Below are positions 1 to 8,917 of a stretch of 64,000 bases of DNA, piece after piece. The translations under genes were made by a program, and so were the position numbers. The DNA comes from Adiantum capillus-veneris. Taxonomy: Eukaryota; Streptophyta; Polypodiopsida; Polypodiales; Pteridaceae. The notes below the pieces were generated by a model. It saw only the letters and a list, made by a program, of their open reading frames with translations, ran no database searches and was not told where the DNA came from. The stretch's first letter is position 1. The number at the start of each line of letters is the position of its first letter. The DNA lies in assembly GCA_014529385.2 (NCBI GenBank), contig CM043969.1, positions 66,827,176-66,891,175 of the forward strand, given 5' to 3'.

Positions 1-142
1 TGATGTGCGATTAGCATTAGTTGATTTGGGATGATTTCTATTTGCATTGGAGGATACACGCTCTTGAATCCTCTCAATCTTCGCATCCGATGACGCTCTC
101 GCATATTCTTTGTGTGATGCCTCCAAGCCCTGGCCGGGTCAT

Positions 143-143
<1 letters not shown>

Positions 144-184
<41 letters not shown>
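144..184. repeat. (CT)n microsatellite
   Basis: About 20 CT units. It lies just upstream of where element A becomes alignable with the ORFX 3' region of element F (from about 236). The bases 1-143 show no coding similarity that I can name. Confidence 0.95.
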
Positions 185-187
<3 letters not shown>

Positions 188-235
188 GATTGATAGATTT
201 TGTGGGAGATTGCCTATGCTATGGCGAGCCTGAGA

Positions 236-468
236 CAAAAATCCCTAGTAAGAATGTTATCATGGGCTTGTATGTAAGAGTCATGTTTCTGCCTTCTCAT
301 TACATGCACACCTTCGAAGAGGCTTTCATGATAGGCTCCTTCGAAGTGGAATCTTCCATATTCAACCCAATGATAAAATATGTGCCAGCTCGCCACATCG
401 CCTACCAAAGTACCCTCAACAATAATCCATTCAGAGAGCTGGCCACCAAAGTCAATATTGAAGCATGA
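236..468 (+). pseudogene. C-terminal end of ORFX (element A)
   Basis: The reading frame from about 236 to the stop at 468 matches the C-terminus of ORFX in element F (31454-31735). Shared pieces include MGLYxRVxFLPSHYM, SSIFNPM and ARHIAYQS. It is the last stretch before the polypurine tract and LTR1, the same order as in F. The function of ORFX is unknown. Only the terminal 75 or so residues lie here; the rest is outside the window or displaced by the CT tract. The F copy ends with RLKRRQ, whereas this frame stops earlier after NIEA. Confidence 0.7.
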
Positions 469-556
469 GCTCAGAAATTCAGAAATCTCACTGCAACGCT
501 CGAAAGAAGGTGGTAGACTCACTAAGAGATAGCTTGCACGAGGACATGCAATGAAT

Positions 557-569
557 AGGAAGGAGGTAA
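557..569 (+). promoter_or_regulatory. polypurine tract of element A
   Basis: Purine-rich AGGAAGGAGGTAA sits directly before the TGTT start of LTR1. The F equivalent (31781-31793) is AGGAAGGGGGGAA. It is the expected primer for plus-strand DNA synthesis. Its purity is broken by one T. Confidence 0.7.
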
Positions 570-1454
570 TGTTTGGTGGATACAGGCGTATGCACACCAA
601 ACCCTGCAAACACTCTATTGTTTCAAAGAAAGCCATGTAATTCAGCCTAGAATGAGTTGTAATCATGAGGTAATTAGACAATACTCTTTTTACTCCTCTG
701 AGTCTACACCCTTGTAAGAGGAAGGATGGTCGTGGGAAAGCCCCCTTAAGTTTTAGAAGTCAAAAAACCCTTAGTTTTGAGGGAGTTTTATCATTAGTTG
801 GAAGGAGCAGAAAATGTGCATGGTGGGGACCTCTTGCTGCTTCAACTTGTAACCTTCTTTTCTCCTAAGCTGGTAATCAGAATTCGTTTTTGAATAGCAC
901 ATTGTGTTCCTTGTCTCTTGCTCTACAAATTAAGTATAATCATTTCCAATTCTGCTGTGGTTTACGACGCATTGTTTGTGAGCTAAATGCATTGATTTGG
1001 AGGTTAAATTGGTTGTTTTTTGATGTTTTGACATGGATAAGTGTTTCTATGCTTAAGGAAGACCTTTCCGAGTACTTCTGTTTCAGTTTTCTGCACATTT
1101 TTTGTGATGGATCGTGATTGATGTACCTTCCCAGATGGTGATAGAACTTGGTAGGATTGAGCCCTTAAGTGTTGTGATACCTCTCCTTAAGTTTTGTGGT
1201 GGTTCCGGATTCATTTGGATGCCGAAAAGGCGTGACGACCTAGAGTGGTGAGATTGGACGCATACTGATTGTTTGACTAGGAAGTGGTTGATTTGCTTGT
1301 GTCGTATAATGAGTAGCCCCTTGAGTTCACTTTGGTGAGATTGACACTCTCATCAAGTCTCCGTGCCCCATCCCAAGTCACTTCCTTGCATATTGACATT
1401 ATGTTAGTACAAAAGAGCTATGTTGCAGACGTCCGTCGCGGCGACCCGCTAACA
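570..1454 (+). mobile_element. LTR1, 3' LTR of element A
   Basis: The 885-bp block begins TGTTTGGTGG and ends CCCGCTAACA, giving the TGTT/AACA inverted ends. The same block recurs at 5973-6863, 31794-32674 and, on the minus strand, 42039-42933, with a truncated copy at 4130-4309. The next bases (ACAGA, 1455-1459) pick up an alignable position in the 3' UTR of element F (about 16615), so element A inserted into element B's 3' UTR. The matching left target duplication lies outside the window. Confidence 0.9.
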
Positions 1455-1915
1455 ACAGACATTCAACCACAACAAATTGCTCACCGCTGTTGGCACACAA
1501 CTTAACCCAATGAACCACTGTCTTCGACATCCAAACACAGTCAAATGGGTATGGCAACCAAAACGACCTTGCCTTCACGATGCGTCTTCTAGCGAATCCA
1601 AACCTAAGCAATTTCGATGGCAACCCAAACAATGCCAAAAAGCAACCCAACCATCCGCATCAAGGCTTTTGCTAGTCACAGTAAAACACAGAGACCGTCT
1701 TCTCCAATTACTATTGTTCGGACCATGCAACTTCCAAGGAACCTCGCCACCAATAGCCACTGAACATATTGTTCAGCACCTATCTCTTGCATAGCATTTT
1801 GTTTCCCCATGCATATCCTCCATCAACATCATAGAGCCACACTATACGGCTATGCATAGACACGCGCTTTATTCCCACGCACTCTGACACATGTTCGTCG
1901 CGGACGACTCACTCT
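1455..1915 (+). other. 3' untranslated region of element B
   Basis: Non-coding stretch that aligns with the F region 16615-17075, between the end of pol and the internal polypurine tract. Its own pol would lie beyond the left edge, separated by the insertion of element A. I see no real gene here; the short frames in it are not conserved between the copies. Confidence 0.65.
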
Positions 1916-1929
1916 AGGAAGGGGGGAAA
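1916..1929 (+). promoter_or_regulatory. polypurine tract before LTR2 (element B)
   Basis: AGGAAGGGGGGAAA immediately precedes TGTGACAGG. The identical 14-mer precedes LTR2 in F (17076-17089), and near-identical tracts precede LTR1 and LTR3. This is the best evidence that the following block starts as an LTR. Confidence 0.8.
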
Positions 1930-2513
1930 TGTGACAGGATTATCATTTGTATTTACTATCATTATCATCTTACTTATTTTCTTTTTCTTTTTGTTTCCTT
2001 TCCTTTCCTTTTCTTTAAAAAACATATAACAAGTTTTTCAGAGCCTGACAGACTCTTAGTTGGCATAATCATGAGCCATACCGTCACCATCTAATACCAG
2101 AACAAGAGTATGTATATAAGGGAGGCTACAATAATTTTGGCTAGTTTTTGGCCGACTAATAACATTGTAGATAATTTTCTTTTACAAAAAAGCAAAAAGA
2201 CGACAGATAATCAACAAAAAGTTGATAAGTCGAGCCAGGAAAGTCATAATTGACTTTTGAAAGCAAACGCCAAACTTCAAAGCAAGGACTTGGAACATGG
2301 AAAATATGGAAAGATTTGACGCGAATTTTGAGCCAACTTTTGAAGGAACAAAACTGCAGATTGAACGCCATTTGTAAACCAAGTGTCAGAATAACGAACG
2401 GTTTGAACCGCAGGTGATATGAACTACAAGATATGATCAATGAAGGTAAGTATAAATAGGGCATTCTGGGTAGATTGGGAACATATAGCCAAATGGGGAA
2501 ACATAAGCTCATT

Positions 2514-2611
<98 letters not shown>

Positions 2612-2914
2612 CACAAGAGCATAGAGTTTTTGGAGTTGCTTCTGCGCACTGCGACCACCTCGGTGGATCTTACTACACCAGATTGACAGGTATGATCATT
2701 AACCTTGCAAGAGCATGTGTGTGTGTCCCATACTACATCAACAATGCCAAAACAACAGATCAAAGCAGTACAAGGTCACAAAATCGGCAAACTAACAGGG
2801 CCAATGGGGAAGTCCAAAACCCATCAAAAACCAGAAATATTTCATCAGTAGACCCCGACTAACTGACAGAATCAGCCAAGGCAAAAACAGTAGAAAAAAG
2901 TGGTGGAACATGGA
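1930..2914 (+). mobile_element. LTR2-like block of element B
   Basis: Starts TGTGACAGGATTATC after a polypurine tract and aligns throughout with 17090-18017. It holds TATATAAG (2113-2120), a second TATAAAT near 2451, then a 91-bp GA tract (2521-2611). No clear CA end or primer site can be placed. Homology with F stops at about 2914, inside what in F is the first leader palindrome, where it joins minus-strand pol of element D. It may be a true LTR plus leader, or an internal promoter block. Confidence 0.6.
2521..2611. repeat. (AG)n microsatellite in LTR2
   Basis: 91 bp of pure AG, downstream of the TATA-like sites of the LTR2 block. The homologous positions at 4421-4454 and 17672-17729 are shorter. 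Confidence 0.97.
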
Positions 2915-4129
2915 CAATGTAGGCTCACGTGTATTGGTTTGTCGCTTAGGTATCCACAATTGCCTTGGTTTGGTTTCCATGATTGATTTCTTAACACATA
3001 TTTTCTTGACCATGGTGGTGGAGTATCGCTGAGCTGGTGCATGTGGTGATGGTAGAGGTTCCCATACATGGTCCGTTTGTACAAATGGTGTGGAAAAAAA
3101 TTTGCCCTCGTGTGCGAGGAGTAAAGTGTTGTCTTGCCAGTTTGGTGTGGATTGATAAGTGCGCATCCACGACACTCCTAGAATGACTGCTTTGTTAAGA
3201 TGTTGATCTTTGACCACATGAAGTTGATGCGGATAAACTATTCCCTCAATGGTGACTGGTAAATTTATGTGGTCCAGACTGTCCATAGTGCCTTTGTTTG
3301 GTACTTTGAATTCCATAGTGTTGGGCATTAGAGGTTCCTGCGTGATTTTTTTGAAAGTGGAATAGTTAACCACATTATCTCTAGCCCCTGTGTCCACTAA
3401 GGCTCGTTTGGTGGTGCCGTCGGCAAGTTGTACATGAATGTGTAGATCCATTCCTGCTAACCGTGTAGCTTCCATTTGTATGGATGCTATCGGAGCATTC
3501 GCAATAGCCACTTCGTGGTGTGCTTTTTTCTGGAAGTCTGCTTGTTCTTTGCGTTTTAATATTCCGAGTCTGCCTTCCTGCTGTGCTTGTTCCCGAATGT
3601 CCTGTGCTTGATGTTTACACTGAGCTGCTGCATGGAGTGTTGCGAGTTTGTCTGGTGTTAGTGGAAGAAGATATTTCTTTAATCTGCAGCCACTCGTCCA
3701 ATTAGGATTCTCCTCTTTTGCTAATGTTGGAAGTTTGATGGCACCACTTTGCGATATATCATGTATTACAAAAGGCCCCATTCCTTGCTTTTTGAGTTTT
3801 TTGGAGTGTTGTTTGAGGGTATACATGAGAACATAATCCCCTTTTTGAAACTCCTTTCCAATCACGTGTTGATCATGAAAATATTCATTTGTTTTTTTTG
3901 AGCATATATCTCAGCTATGGCCCTAAGTCTGGTTTCATCTAATTGTTCTAGGGTGTCTAGTCTCTCCAATAGCTCATGGCCCGTTCATCCAAACTGTGTT
4001 GCCACTCTTAGGGATTTAATTAGGAATTCCAATGATAGGATCACATTGATCCCGAATACCAGGTTAAAGGGAGTTGTTCCAATGGAAGTTTTAAAAGCTA
4101 CTCGGTAAGCCCATAAGGCTGTGTGTAGC
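2915..4129 (-). pseudogene. integrase C-terminus plus second aspartic protease (duplicated tail of D pol)
   Basis: Minus-strand frame 2792-3865 covers the integrase tail (GKEFQKGDYVLMYTLKQHSK) followed by a retropepsin-like domain with VDTGARDNVVNYSTF and, about 70 residues on, ILGVSWM. The stop after APAQ found in the other copies reads through as CGA here. It matches F residues 15650-16499. On its right it ends at GTAGC next to the LTR1 fragment. It is a duplicate of 4760-5972 and is not a functional gene. Confidence 0.8.
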
Positions 4130-4309
4130 TGTTTGGTGGATACAGGCGCATACATGCGCATGCACACTAAACCCTGTGGATACTCTATTTAAAAAAAAGA
4201 ACCATGTAATGCAGACTAAGATGAGTTGTATCATGATGTGATTAGACAATACCCTCTTTATTTCTCTGAGTCTACACCCTTGTAAGAGGCCGGATGGCCA
4301 TGGGAAAGC
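4130..4309 (+). mobile_element. truncated LTR1 (end of duplication unit 1)
   Basis: Starts TGTTTGGTGG directly after GTAGC and follows LTR1 for about 180 bp before breaking at GGAAAGC. It is the first part of the F 5' LTR, copied by the 1.9-kb duplication, not a separate insertion. Confidence 0.8.
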
Positions 4310-4413
4310 GCAGGTGATATGAACTACAAGATATGATCAATGAACGTAAGTATAAATGGGGCATTCTGGGTAGACTGGGAACATATAGCCAAATGGGGCA
4401 ACATAAGCTCATT

Positions 4414-4420
<7 letters not shown>

Positions 4421-4454
<34 letters not shown>
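4421..4454. repeat. (AG)n microsatellite in duplicated LTR2
   Basis: 34 bp of AG at the position homologous to 2521-2611. Confidence 0.95.
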
Positions 4455-4456
<2 letters not shown>

Positions 4457-4759
4457 ACAGGAGCATAGAGTTTCCGGAGTTGCTTCTGCACACTGCGAAC
4501 ACCTCGGTGGATCTTACTACACCAGATTTGACAGGTATGATCATTAACGTTGCAAGAGCATGTGTGTGTGTCCCATACTGCATCAACAGTGCCAAAACGA
4601 CAGATCAAAGCAGTACAAGGTCACAAAATTGGCAAACTAACAGGGCCAATGGGGAAGTCCAAAACCCATCAAAAACGAGAAATATTTCATCAGTAGACCC
4701 CAACTCACTAACAGAATCAGCCAAGGAAAAAACAATAGAAAAAAGTGGTGGAACATGGA

Positions 4760-5972
4760 CAATGTAGGCTCACGTGTATTGGTTTGCCGTTTAGGTATCC
4801 ACAATTGCCTTGGTTTGGTTTCCATGATTGATTTCTTAACCCATATTTTCTTGACCATGGTGGTGGAGTATCATTGAGCTGGTGCATGTGGTGATGGTAG
4901 AGGTTCCCATACATGGTCCGTTTGTACGAATGGTGTGGCAAAAAAGTTGCCCTCGTGTGCAAGGAGTAAAGTGTTGTCCTGCCAGTTTGGTGTGGCTTGA
5001 TAAGTGCACATCCACGACACTCCTAGAATGACTGCTTCGTTAAGATGTTGATCTTTGACCACATGAAATTGATGCGGATAAACCGTTCCCTCAATGGTGA
5101 CTGGTAAATTTATGTGGCCCAGACTGTCCATAGTGCCTTTGTTTCGTACTTTGAATTCCATAGTGTTGGGCATTAGAGGTTCCTGCGTGATTTTTCTAAA
5201 AGTGGAATAGTTAACCACATTATCTCTAGTCCCTGTGTCCACTAAGGCTCGTTTGGTGGTGCCGTCGGCAAGTTGTAAATGAATGCGTAGATCCATTCCT
5301 CCTAACCATGTAGCTTCCGTTTGTATGGATGCATCGGAGCATTCGCAATAGCCACTTCGTGGTGTGATTTTTTTTGGAAGTTTGCTTGTTCTTTGCGTTT
5401 TAATATTCCGAGTTTGGCTTCCTGCTGTGCTTGTTCTCGAATGTCCTGTGCTTGACGTTTACGCTGAGCTGCTGCATGGAGTGTTGCGAGTTTGTCTGGT
5501 GCTAGCGGAAGAAAATATTTCTTTAATCTGCAGGCAGTCATCCAATCAGGCATCTCCTCTCCTGCTAACGTTGGAAGTTTGATGGTGCCACTTTGCGATA
5601 TATCATGTATTACAAAAGGCCCCATTCCTCGCTTTTTGAGTTTTTTGGAGTGCTGTTTGAGGGTATACATGAGAACGTAATCCCCTTTTTGAAGCTCCTT
5701 TCCAATCACGTGTTGATCATGAAAAGATTCATTTGTTTCTTCCGAGCATATATCTCAGCTATCGCCCTAAGTCTGGTTTCATCTAATTGTTCTAGGGTAT
5801 CTAGTCTCTCTGATAGCTCATGGCCTGTCCATCCGAACTGTGTTGCCACCCGTAGGGATTTGATTAGGAATTCCAATGGTAGGATTGCACTGATCCCGAA
5901 TACCAGGTTAAAGGGAGTCGTTTCAATGGAAGTTTTAAAGCTACTCGGTAAGCCCATAAGCCTATGTGTAGC
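4760..5972 (-). pseudogene. 3' part of element D pol: integrase C-terminus and second aspartic protease
   Basis: This is the other half of the integrase split by element F. The frames 5302-5709 (GKELQKGDYVLMYTLKQHSK, integrase C-terminal domain) and 4871-5296 (VDTGTRDNVVNYSTF, then ILGVSWM, stop after APAQ) are in different phases, so it is frameshifted. The upstream part (5706-5957, TPFNLVFGI and LPLEFLIKSL) continues the integrase. The break at GTAGC (5968-5972) resumes at 32675. The protease-like domain after integrase is the unusual feature of this lineage. Confidence 0.85.
5968..5972. repeat. left target-site duplication GTAGC of element F
   Basis: GTAGC precedes the F 5' LTR and is repeated at 32675-32679 after the 3' LTR. 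Removing F joins the minus-strand integrase exactly, as in the unbroken F copy near 15385-15400. Confidence 0.92.
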
Positions 5973-6863
5973 TGTTTAGTGGGTTTGGTGTGCATACATG
6001 CGTATGCACACCAAACCCTATGGACACTCTATTTTTTTGAAAAAAACCATGTAATTTAGCCTAAGATGAGTTGTAATCATGATGTGATTAGACAATACCC
6101 TCTTTATTTCTCTAAGTCTACATCCTTGTAAGAGGCCGGATGGCCATAGGAAAGCCCCCTAACTTTTAAATTCAAAACCCTTAGTTTTGAGAAAAGAAGT
6201 ACCATTAGCTGGAGGAAGTAAAAAACGTGCACTGTGGAGGCTTCTTGTGACTACAACTTGTAATCTTCTTTTCTCCTGAGCTGGTAATCAAAATTCTATT
6301 TTGAATAGCACATTGCGTTCCTTGTCTCTTGCTCTACAATCTAAGTGTAATCATTCCAAATCTGTTTTGGTTCGCAATGTATTGTTTGTGATCTAAATGC
6401 ATTGATTTGGGGGTTAAAATGGTTGTTTTTTGATGTTTTGACCATGGATAAGTGTTTCTATGCTTAAGGAAGATCTTTCCAAGTACTTTTGTTTCAGTTT
6501 TTTGCACATTTTTTGTGATGGATCGTGATTTATATACCTTCCCAGATAGTGACAGAAATTGGTAGGATTGAGCCCATAAGTGTGGTGATACCTCTCCTTA
6601 AGTTTCGTAGCATTCCGGATTCGTTTGGATACAAAAAAGGCGTGATGACGTTAAGTGGTGAGATTGGACGCATACTGATTGTTTGACTAGGAAGTGGTTG
6701 GGTTGCTTTTGTCATAGAACGAGTAGCCCTTGAGTTCACTTTGGTGATATTGACACTCTCATTAAGTCTTCGTGCCCCATCCCGAGTCGCTTCCTTGCAT
6801 ATTGACATTATGTTAGTGCAAAAGAGCTATGCTGCAGACGTCCCTCGTGACGACCTGCTAACA
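5973..6863 (+). mobile_element. LTR1, 5' LTR of element F
   Basis: Begins TGTTTAGTGG, ends CTGCTAACA; 891 bp. It pairs with the 3' LTR at 31794-32674 and is followed at once by a primer site, which fixes it as the 5' LTR. Its first bases carry a perfect 17-bp hairpin (5981-5997 with 6002-6018) that the other LTR1 copies lack. There is no GA tract in this LTR type. Confidence 0.93.
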
Positions 6864-6883
6864 TTGGCGCCACTACCGGGGAA
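6864..6883 (+). promoter_or_regulatory. primer binding site of element F
   Basis: TTGGCGCCACTACCGGGGAA lies directly after LTR1. Element D has TTGGTGTCGTTGTCGGGGAA at the same place, so the parent was probably TTGGCGCCGTTGCCGGGGAA. This resembles the tRNA-Asp-type primer site reported for plant Athila-like elements; the tRNA assignment is from memory. Confidence 0.8.
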
Positions 6884-7417
6884 ACAGATCCTTAGGTGGT
6901 GAGTGACTCAGTGTACAAAAAAACAAAAAATCTCCCTTCAAGCTTTTGATACCCGTTCCACTTACCCATAGACAGTGAAGCAGCTAGACGTAGGTTTAGT
7001 GCTTGATAGAGACTGGAGTCGGAGACTAGCTAGTACTATTCCTCAAGAGCAAAGAAAGCTGTGAGTGAAGTACAAGATAGTATTTCATTCTTTGATTTCT
7101 CACATGCTTGGAAAGGGCTGTTCCACCACACACATTGTTGTTATTTTTGTACTGTTAAGTTCAGTTATGTTTGCATATTCATTTTAGTTATAGGAGTAGG
7201 TTAGGAAACAAATTACACCATCATTTGTGGCAACAAGGATCGAGGGAAAAACTGTCAAAAACCTTATTTTGGTATTGAAGACCATAACTCGGAAAAATTG
7301 AAGAAGTGATGGTGGTCAGAGCTTCAAGATTGGACCAAACCCAGTAAAACTTTCAAGAAGGGGATGAAAACACTTGTTGAAAAAGACTGTGCAAAAAATT
7401 GCCAATTTGCTTGCCAA

Positions 7418-7437
7418 CCATGGATCGCGATCCATGT
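7418..7437. repeat. leader palindrome copy 1 (F)
   Basis: The inner 18-mer CATGGATCGCGATCCATG is a perfect palindrome; the outer base differs from consensus. Flanked by TTGCCAAC and ACCTTTTTGG. Confidence 0.95.
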
Positions 7438-7700
7438 ACCTTTTTGGCAAAATGTGCTAAAATAATTTCCTTTGCTTAGAACAGGCTCTCAGGTATCAGA
7501 ACCTTGAGTTTGGTGATAAAAAGAGGGCTAGAAAATCATAAAAATCAAAAGATTGGGGTGAACAGACCAAAACCTTGGAAAAAAGGGAAAACAGGAAAAA
7601 ACTAAACTTTTATTTGGCCAAATCCAAAAAGGGATGAGAATTGGGACCAACTAGAAGCAAGGAATCAACAGAACCAAATTTCATGCCCAGGTGCTTCCCA

Positions 7701-7720
7701 ACATGGATCGTGATCCATGT
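7701..7720. repeat. leader palindrome copy 2 (F)
   Basis: ACATGGATCGTGATCCATGT, one C-to-T change from the perfect palindrome, of the kind left by methyl-cytosine decay. Confidence 0.95.
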
Positions 7721-7984
7721 TCTAGGTAGACATTTGACATTAAGATTTGACCAGTGTACTCCTGATTACTAGCCAAACAACTTTTCCAAAAGGAGCCATA
7801 GACAAAAAGTGAAAAAAGCTGGTCAAAATACAAGAAAAGGAGTGGTTTGCAAAAAACCGCAAAACAGACACAAAATCCTGCTTCTCACTTGGAAAAAATT
7901 GACCAAATCCAAAAAGACTTGGGGAATAGCATCATTATACCTTGTGTGATCAGCTCACAAAGTGTTAATCCAAAATCTTGCTAA

Positions 7985-8004
7985 ACATGGATCGCGTTCC
8001 ATGT
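7985..8004. repeat. leader palindrome copy 3 (F)
   Basis: ACATGGATCGCGTTCCATGT, one substitution; followed by ACCTTTTTGG as in copy 1. Confidence 0.95.
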
Positions 8005-8272
8005 ACCTTTTTGGAAGTTTGAGCTGATAAAAGACAAGCAGGGAAGTGATAACAATTGGAGCACTTTATCCTAAAGGACCCTTATCAGAAAATTTCAAAA
8101 AGAGGGCAAAAGGTGGCAAAAATCAGATCAAGGGGGAAACCATTGAAATAAACCCTAAAGCTGACTTTTGTCTGTCCAAAAAAGCTTTAAGGCATTCAAA
8201 AACCATATTGTCAGCATCACTAGGCCAAGGACTAGCTGTGGGACAAAATTCAGTGTATTTTGACACAAAGGA

Positions 8273-8292
8273 ACATGGATCGCAATCCATGT
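8273..8292. repeat. leader palindrome copy 4 (F)
   Basis: ACATGGATCGCAATCCATGT, one substitution. Confidence 0.95.
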
Positions 8293-8544
8293 TCCCCTAA
8301 CACAAATTGATACCAAAATAGTACCATAGCTAAAGGGCATCACAAAGAGTCTAGTGGTCCTTCTAGAGTTGAAATTGGATGCAAGAAACCATCCCAATAG
8401 CTCAGAACTGAGAGAAGCTTAGGCAAAGTGACAAAATCAACTTAGCCTCCAATCCAGAGATTCATTTAAAAAAAAAATGGTACTGGAAGACCTCTTAATC
8501 ATGTTAAATCAGATGATAGCAACAAAAGTTCAATTGGCTTCTCA

Positions 8545-8564
8545 ACATGGATTGCGATCCATGT
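8545..8564. repeat. leader palindrome copy 5 (F)
   Basis: ACATGGATTGCGATCCATGT, one substitution. Confidence 0.95.
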
Positions 8565-8684
8565 ACCTCTGAGTCAGAACAGAGACAGAAACTTACCATA
8601 CAAGGAGCTAGTCCATAGCAACCTGGTGCTTCTTTCAAAATTGAAATTGGATCAAAATTGTTGAGGTTGTGTAGGGAATTGTGT

Positions 8685-8792
8685 GCTAAGTTTTGTCAAA
8701 CAAAAGCAAGAACTAACAAGAATAGTTGTAAGCTTACAGCTAAGTTTTGTCGAACAAAAGCAAGAACTAACAAGAATAGTTGTAAGCTTACA
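8685..8792 (+). repeat. 54-bp tandem duplication in F leader
   Basis: Two head-to-tail copies (8685-8738 and 8739-8792) starting GCTAAGTTTTGTC, nearly identical. The D leader has a single copy at this position (about 40150-40210). Confidence 0.93.
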
Positions 8793-8917
8793 GCTATCAA
8801 GCAAATTCTTGACAGGTTGCAGGTACTAGAAGATACTACCCAGCAAGCAAGATCAAATGGGAGATTCAAACTATTTAATGAGGTAGCTTTGTTTGGATTT
8901 TTTGTTACCAATTCTTC

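Larger units (their letters stand above)
2411..6155. repeat. tandem duplication of about 1.9 kb
   Basis: Unit 1 is about 2411-4309 and unit 2 about 4310-6155. Each runs in the same order: end of LTR2 with GA tract, minus-strand tail of D pol, GTAGC, then the first 180 bp or so of LTR1. Unit 1 ends inside LTR1 after GGAAAGC and jumps back to GCAGGTGATATG; in the full LTR1 the sequence continues GGAAAGCCCCCT. The duplication contains the left border of element F, so it happened after F inserted. The units now differ at many positions and in GA length. Confidence 0.85.
6884..8917 (+). other. palindrome-bearing leader of element F
   Basis: A 2-kb untranslated leader with no convincing coding frame. 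It holds five copies of the palindrome ACATGGATCGCGATCCATGT, starting at 7418, 7701, 7985, 8273 and 8545. Surrounding text also repeats loosely (for example CCAAATCCAAAAAG near 7619 and 7911), so it looks like a diverged tandem array of about 283-bp units. A 54-bp tandem duplication sits at 8685-8792. The D leader has the same layout. Confidence 0.8.

Noticed and set aside
214-681. 155-residue minus-strand frame at the left edge
   Set aside because: It is antisense to the conserved ORFX C-terminus and crosses the LTR border.
2509-2763. Open frames of Ser-Leu or Arg-Glu repeats across the GA/CT tracts (also at 17615, 20418, 28602)
   Set aside because: They are translations of microsatellites and are not conserved between LTR copies.
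4130-4309. Separate solo LTR1 insertion
   Set aside because: It shares its GTAGC flank and pol context with 5973 and is explained by the tandem duplication.
7418-8564. Palindrome array as a CRISPR-like array
   Set aside because: The repeats are 20 bp with spacers of about 263 bp, inside a plant retrotransposon leader; there are no cas genes and no spacer-sized units.
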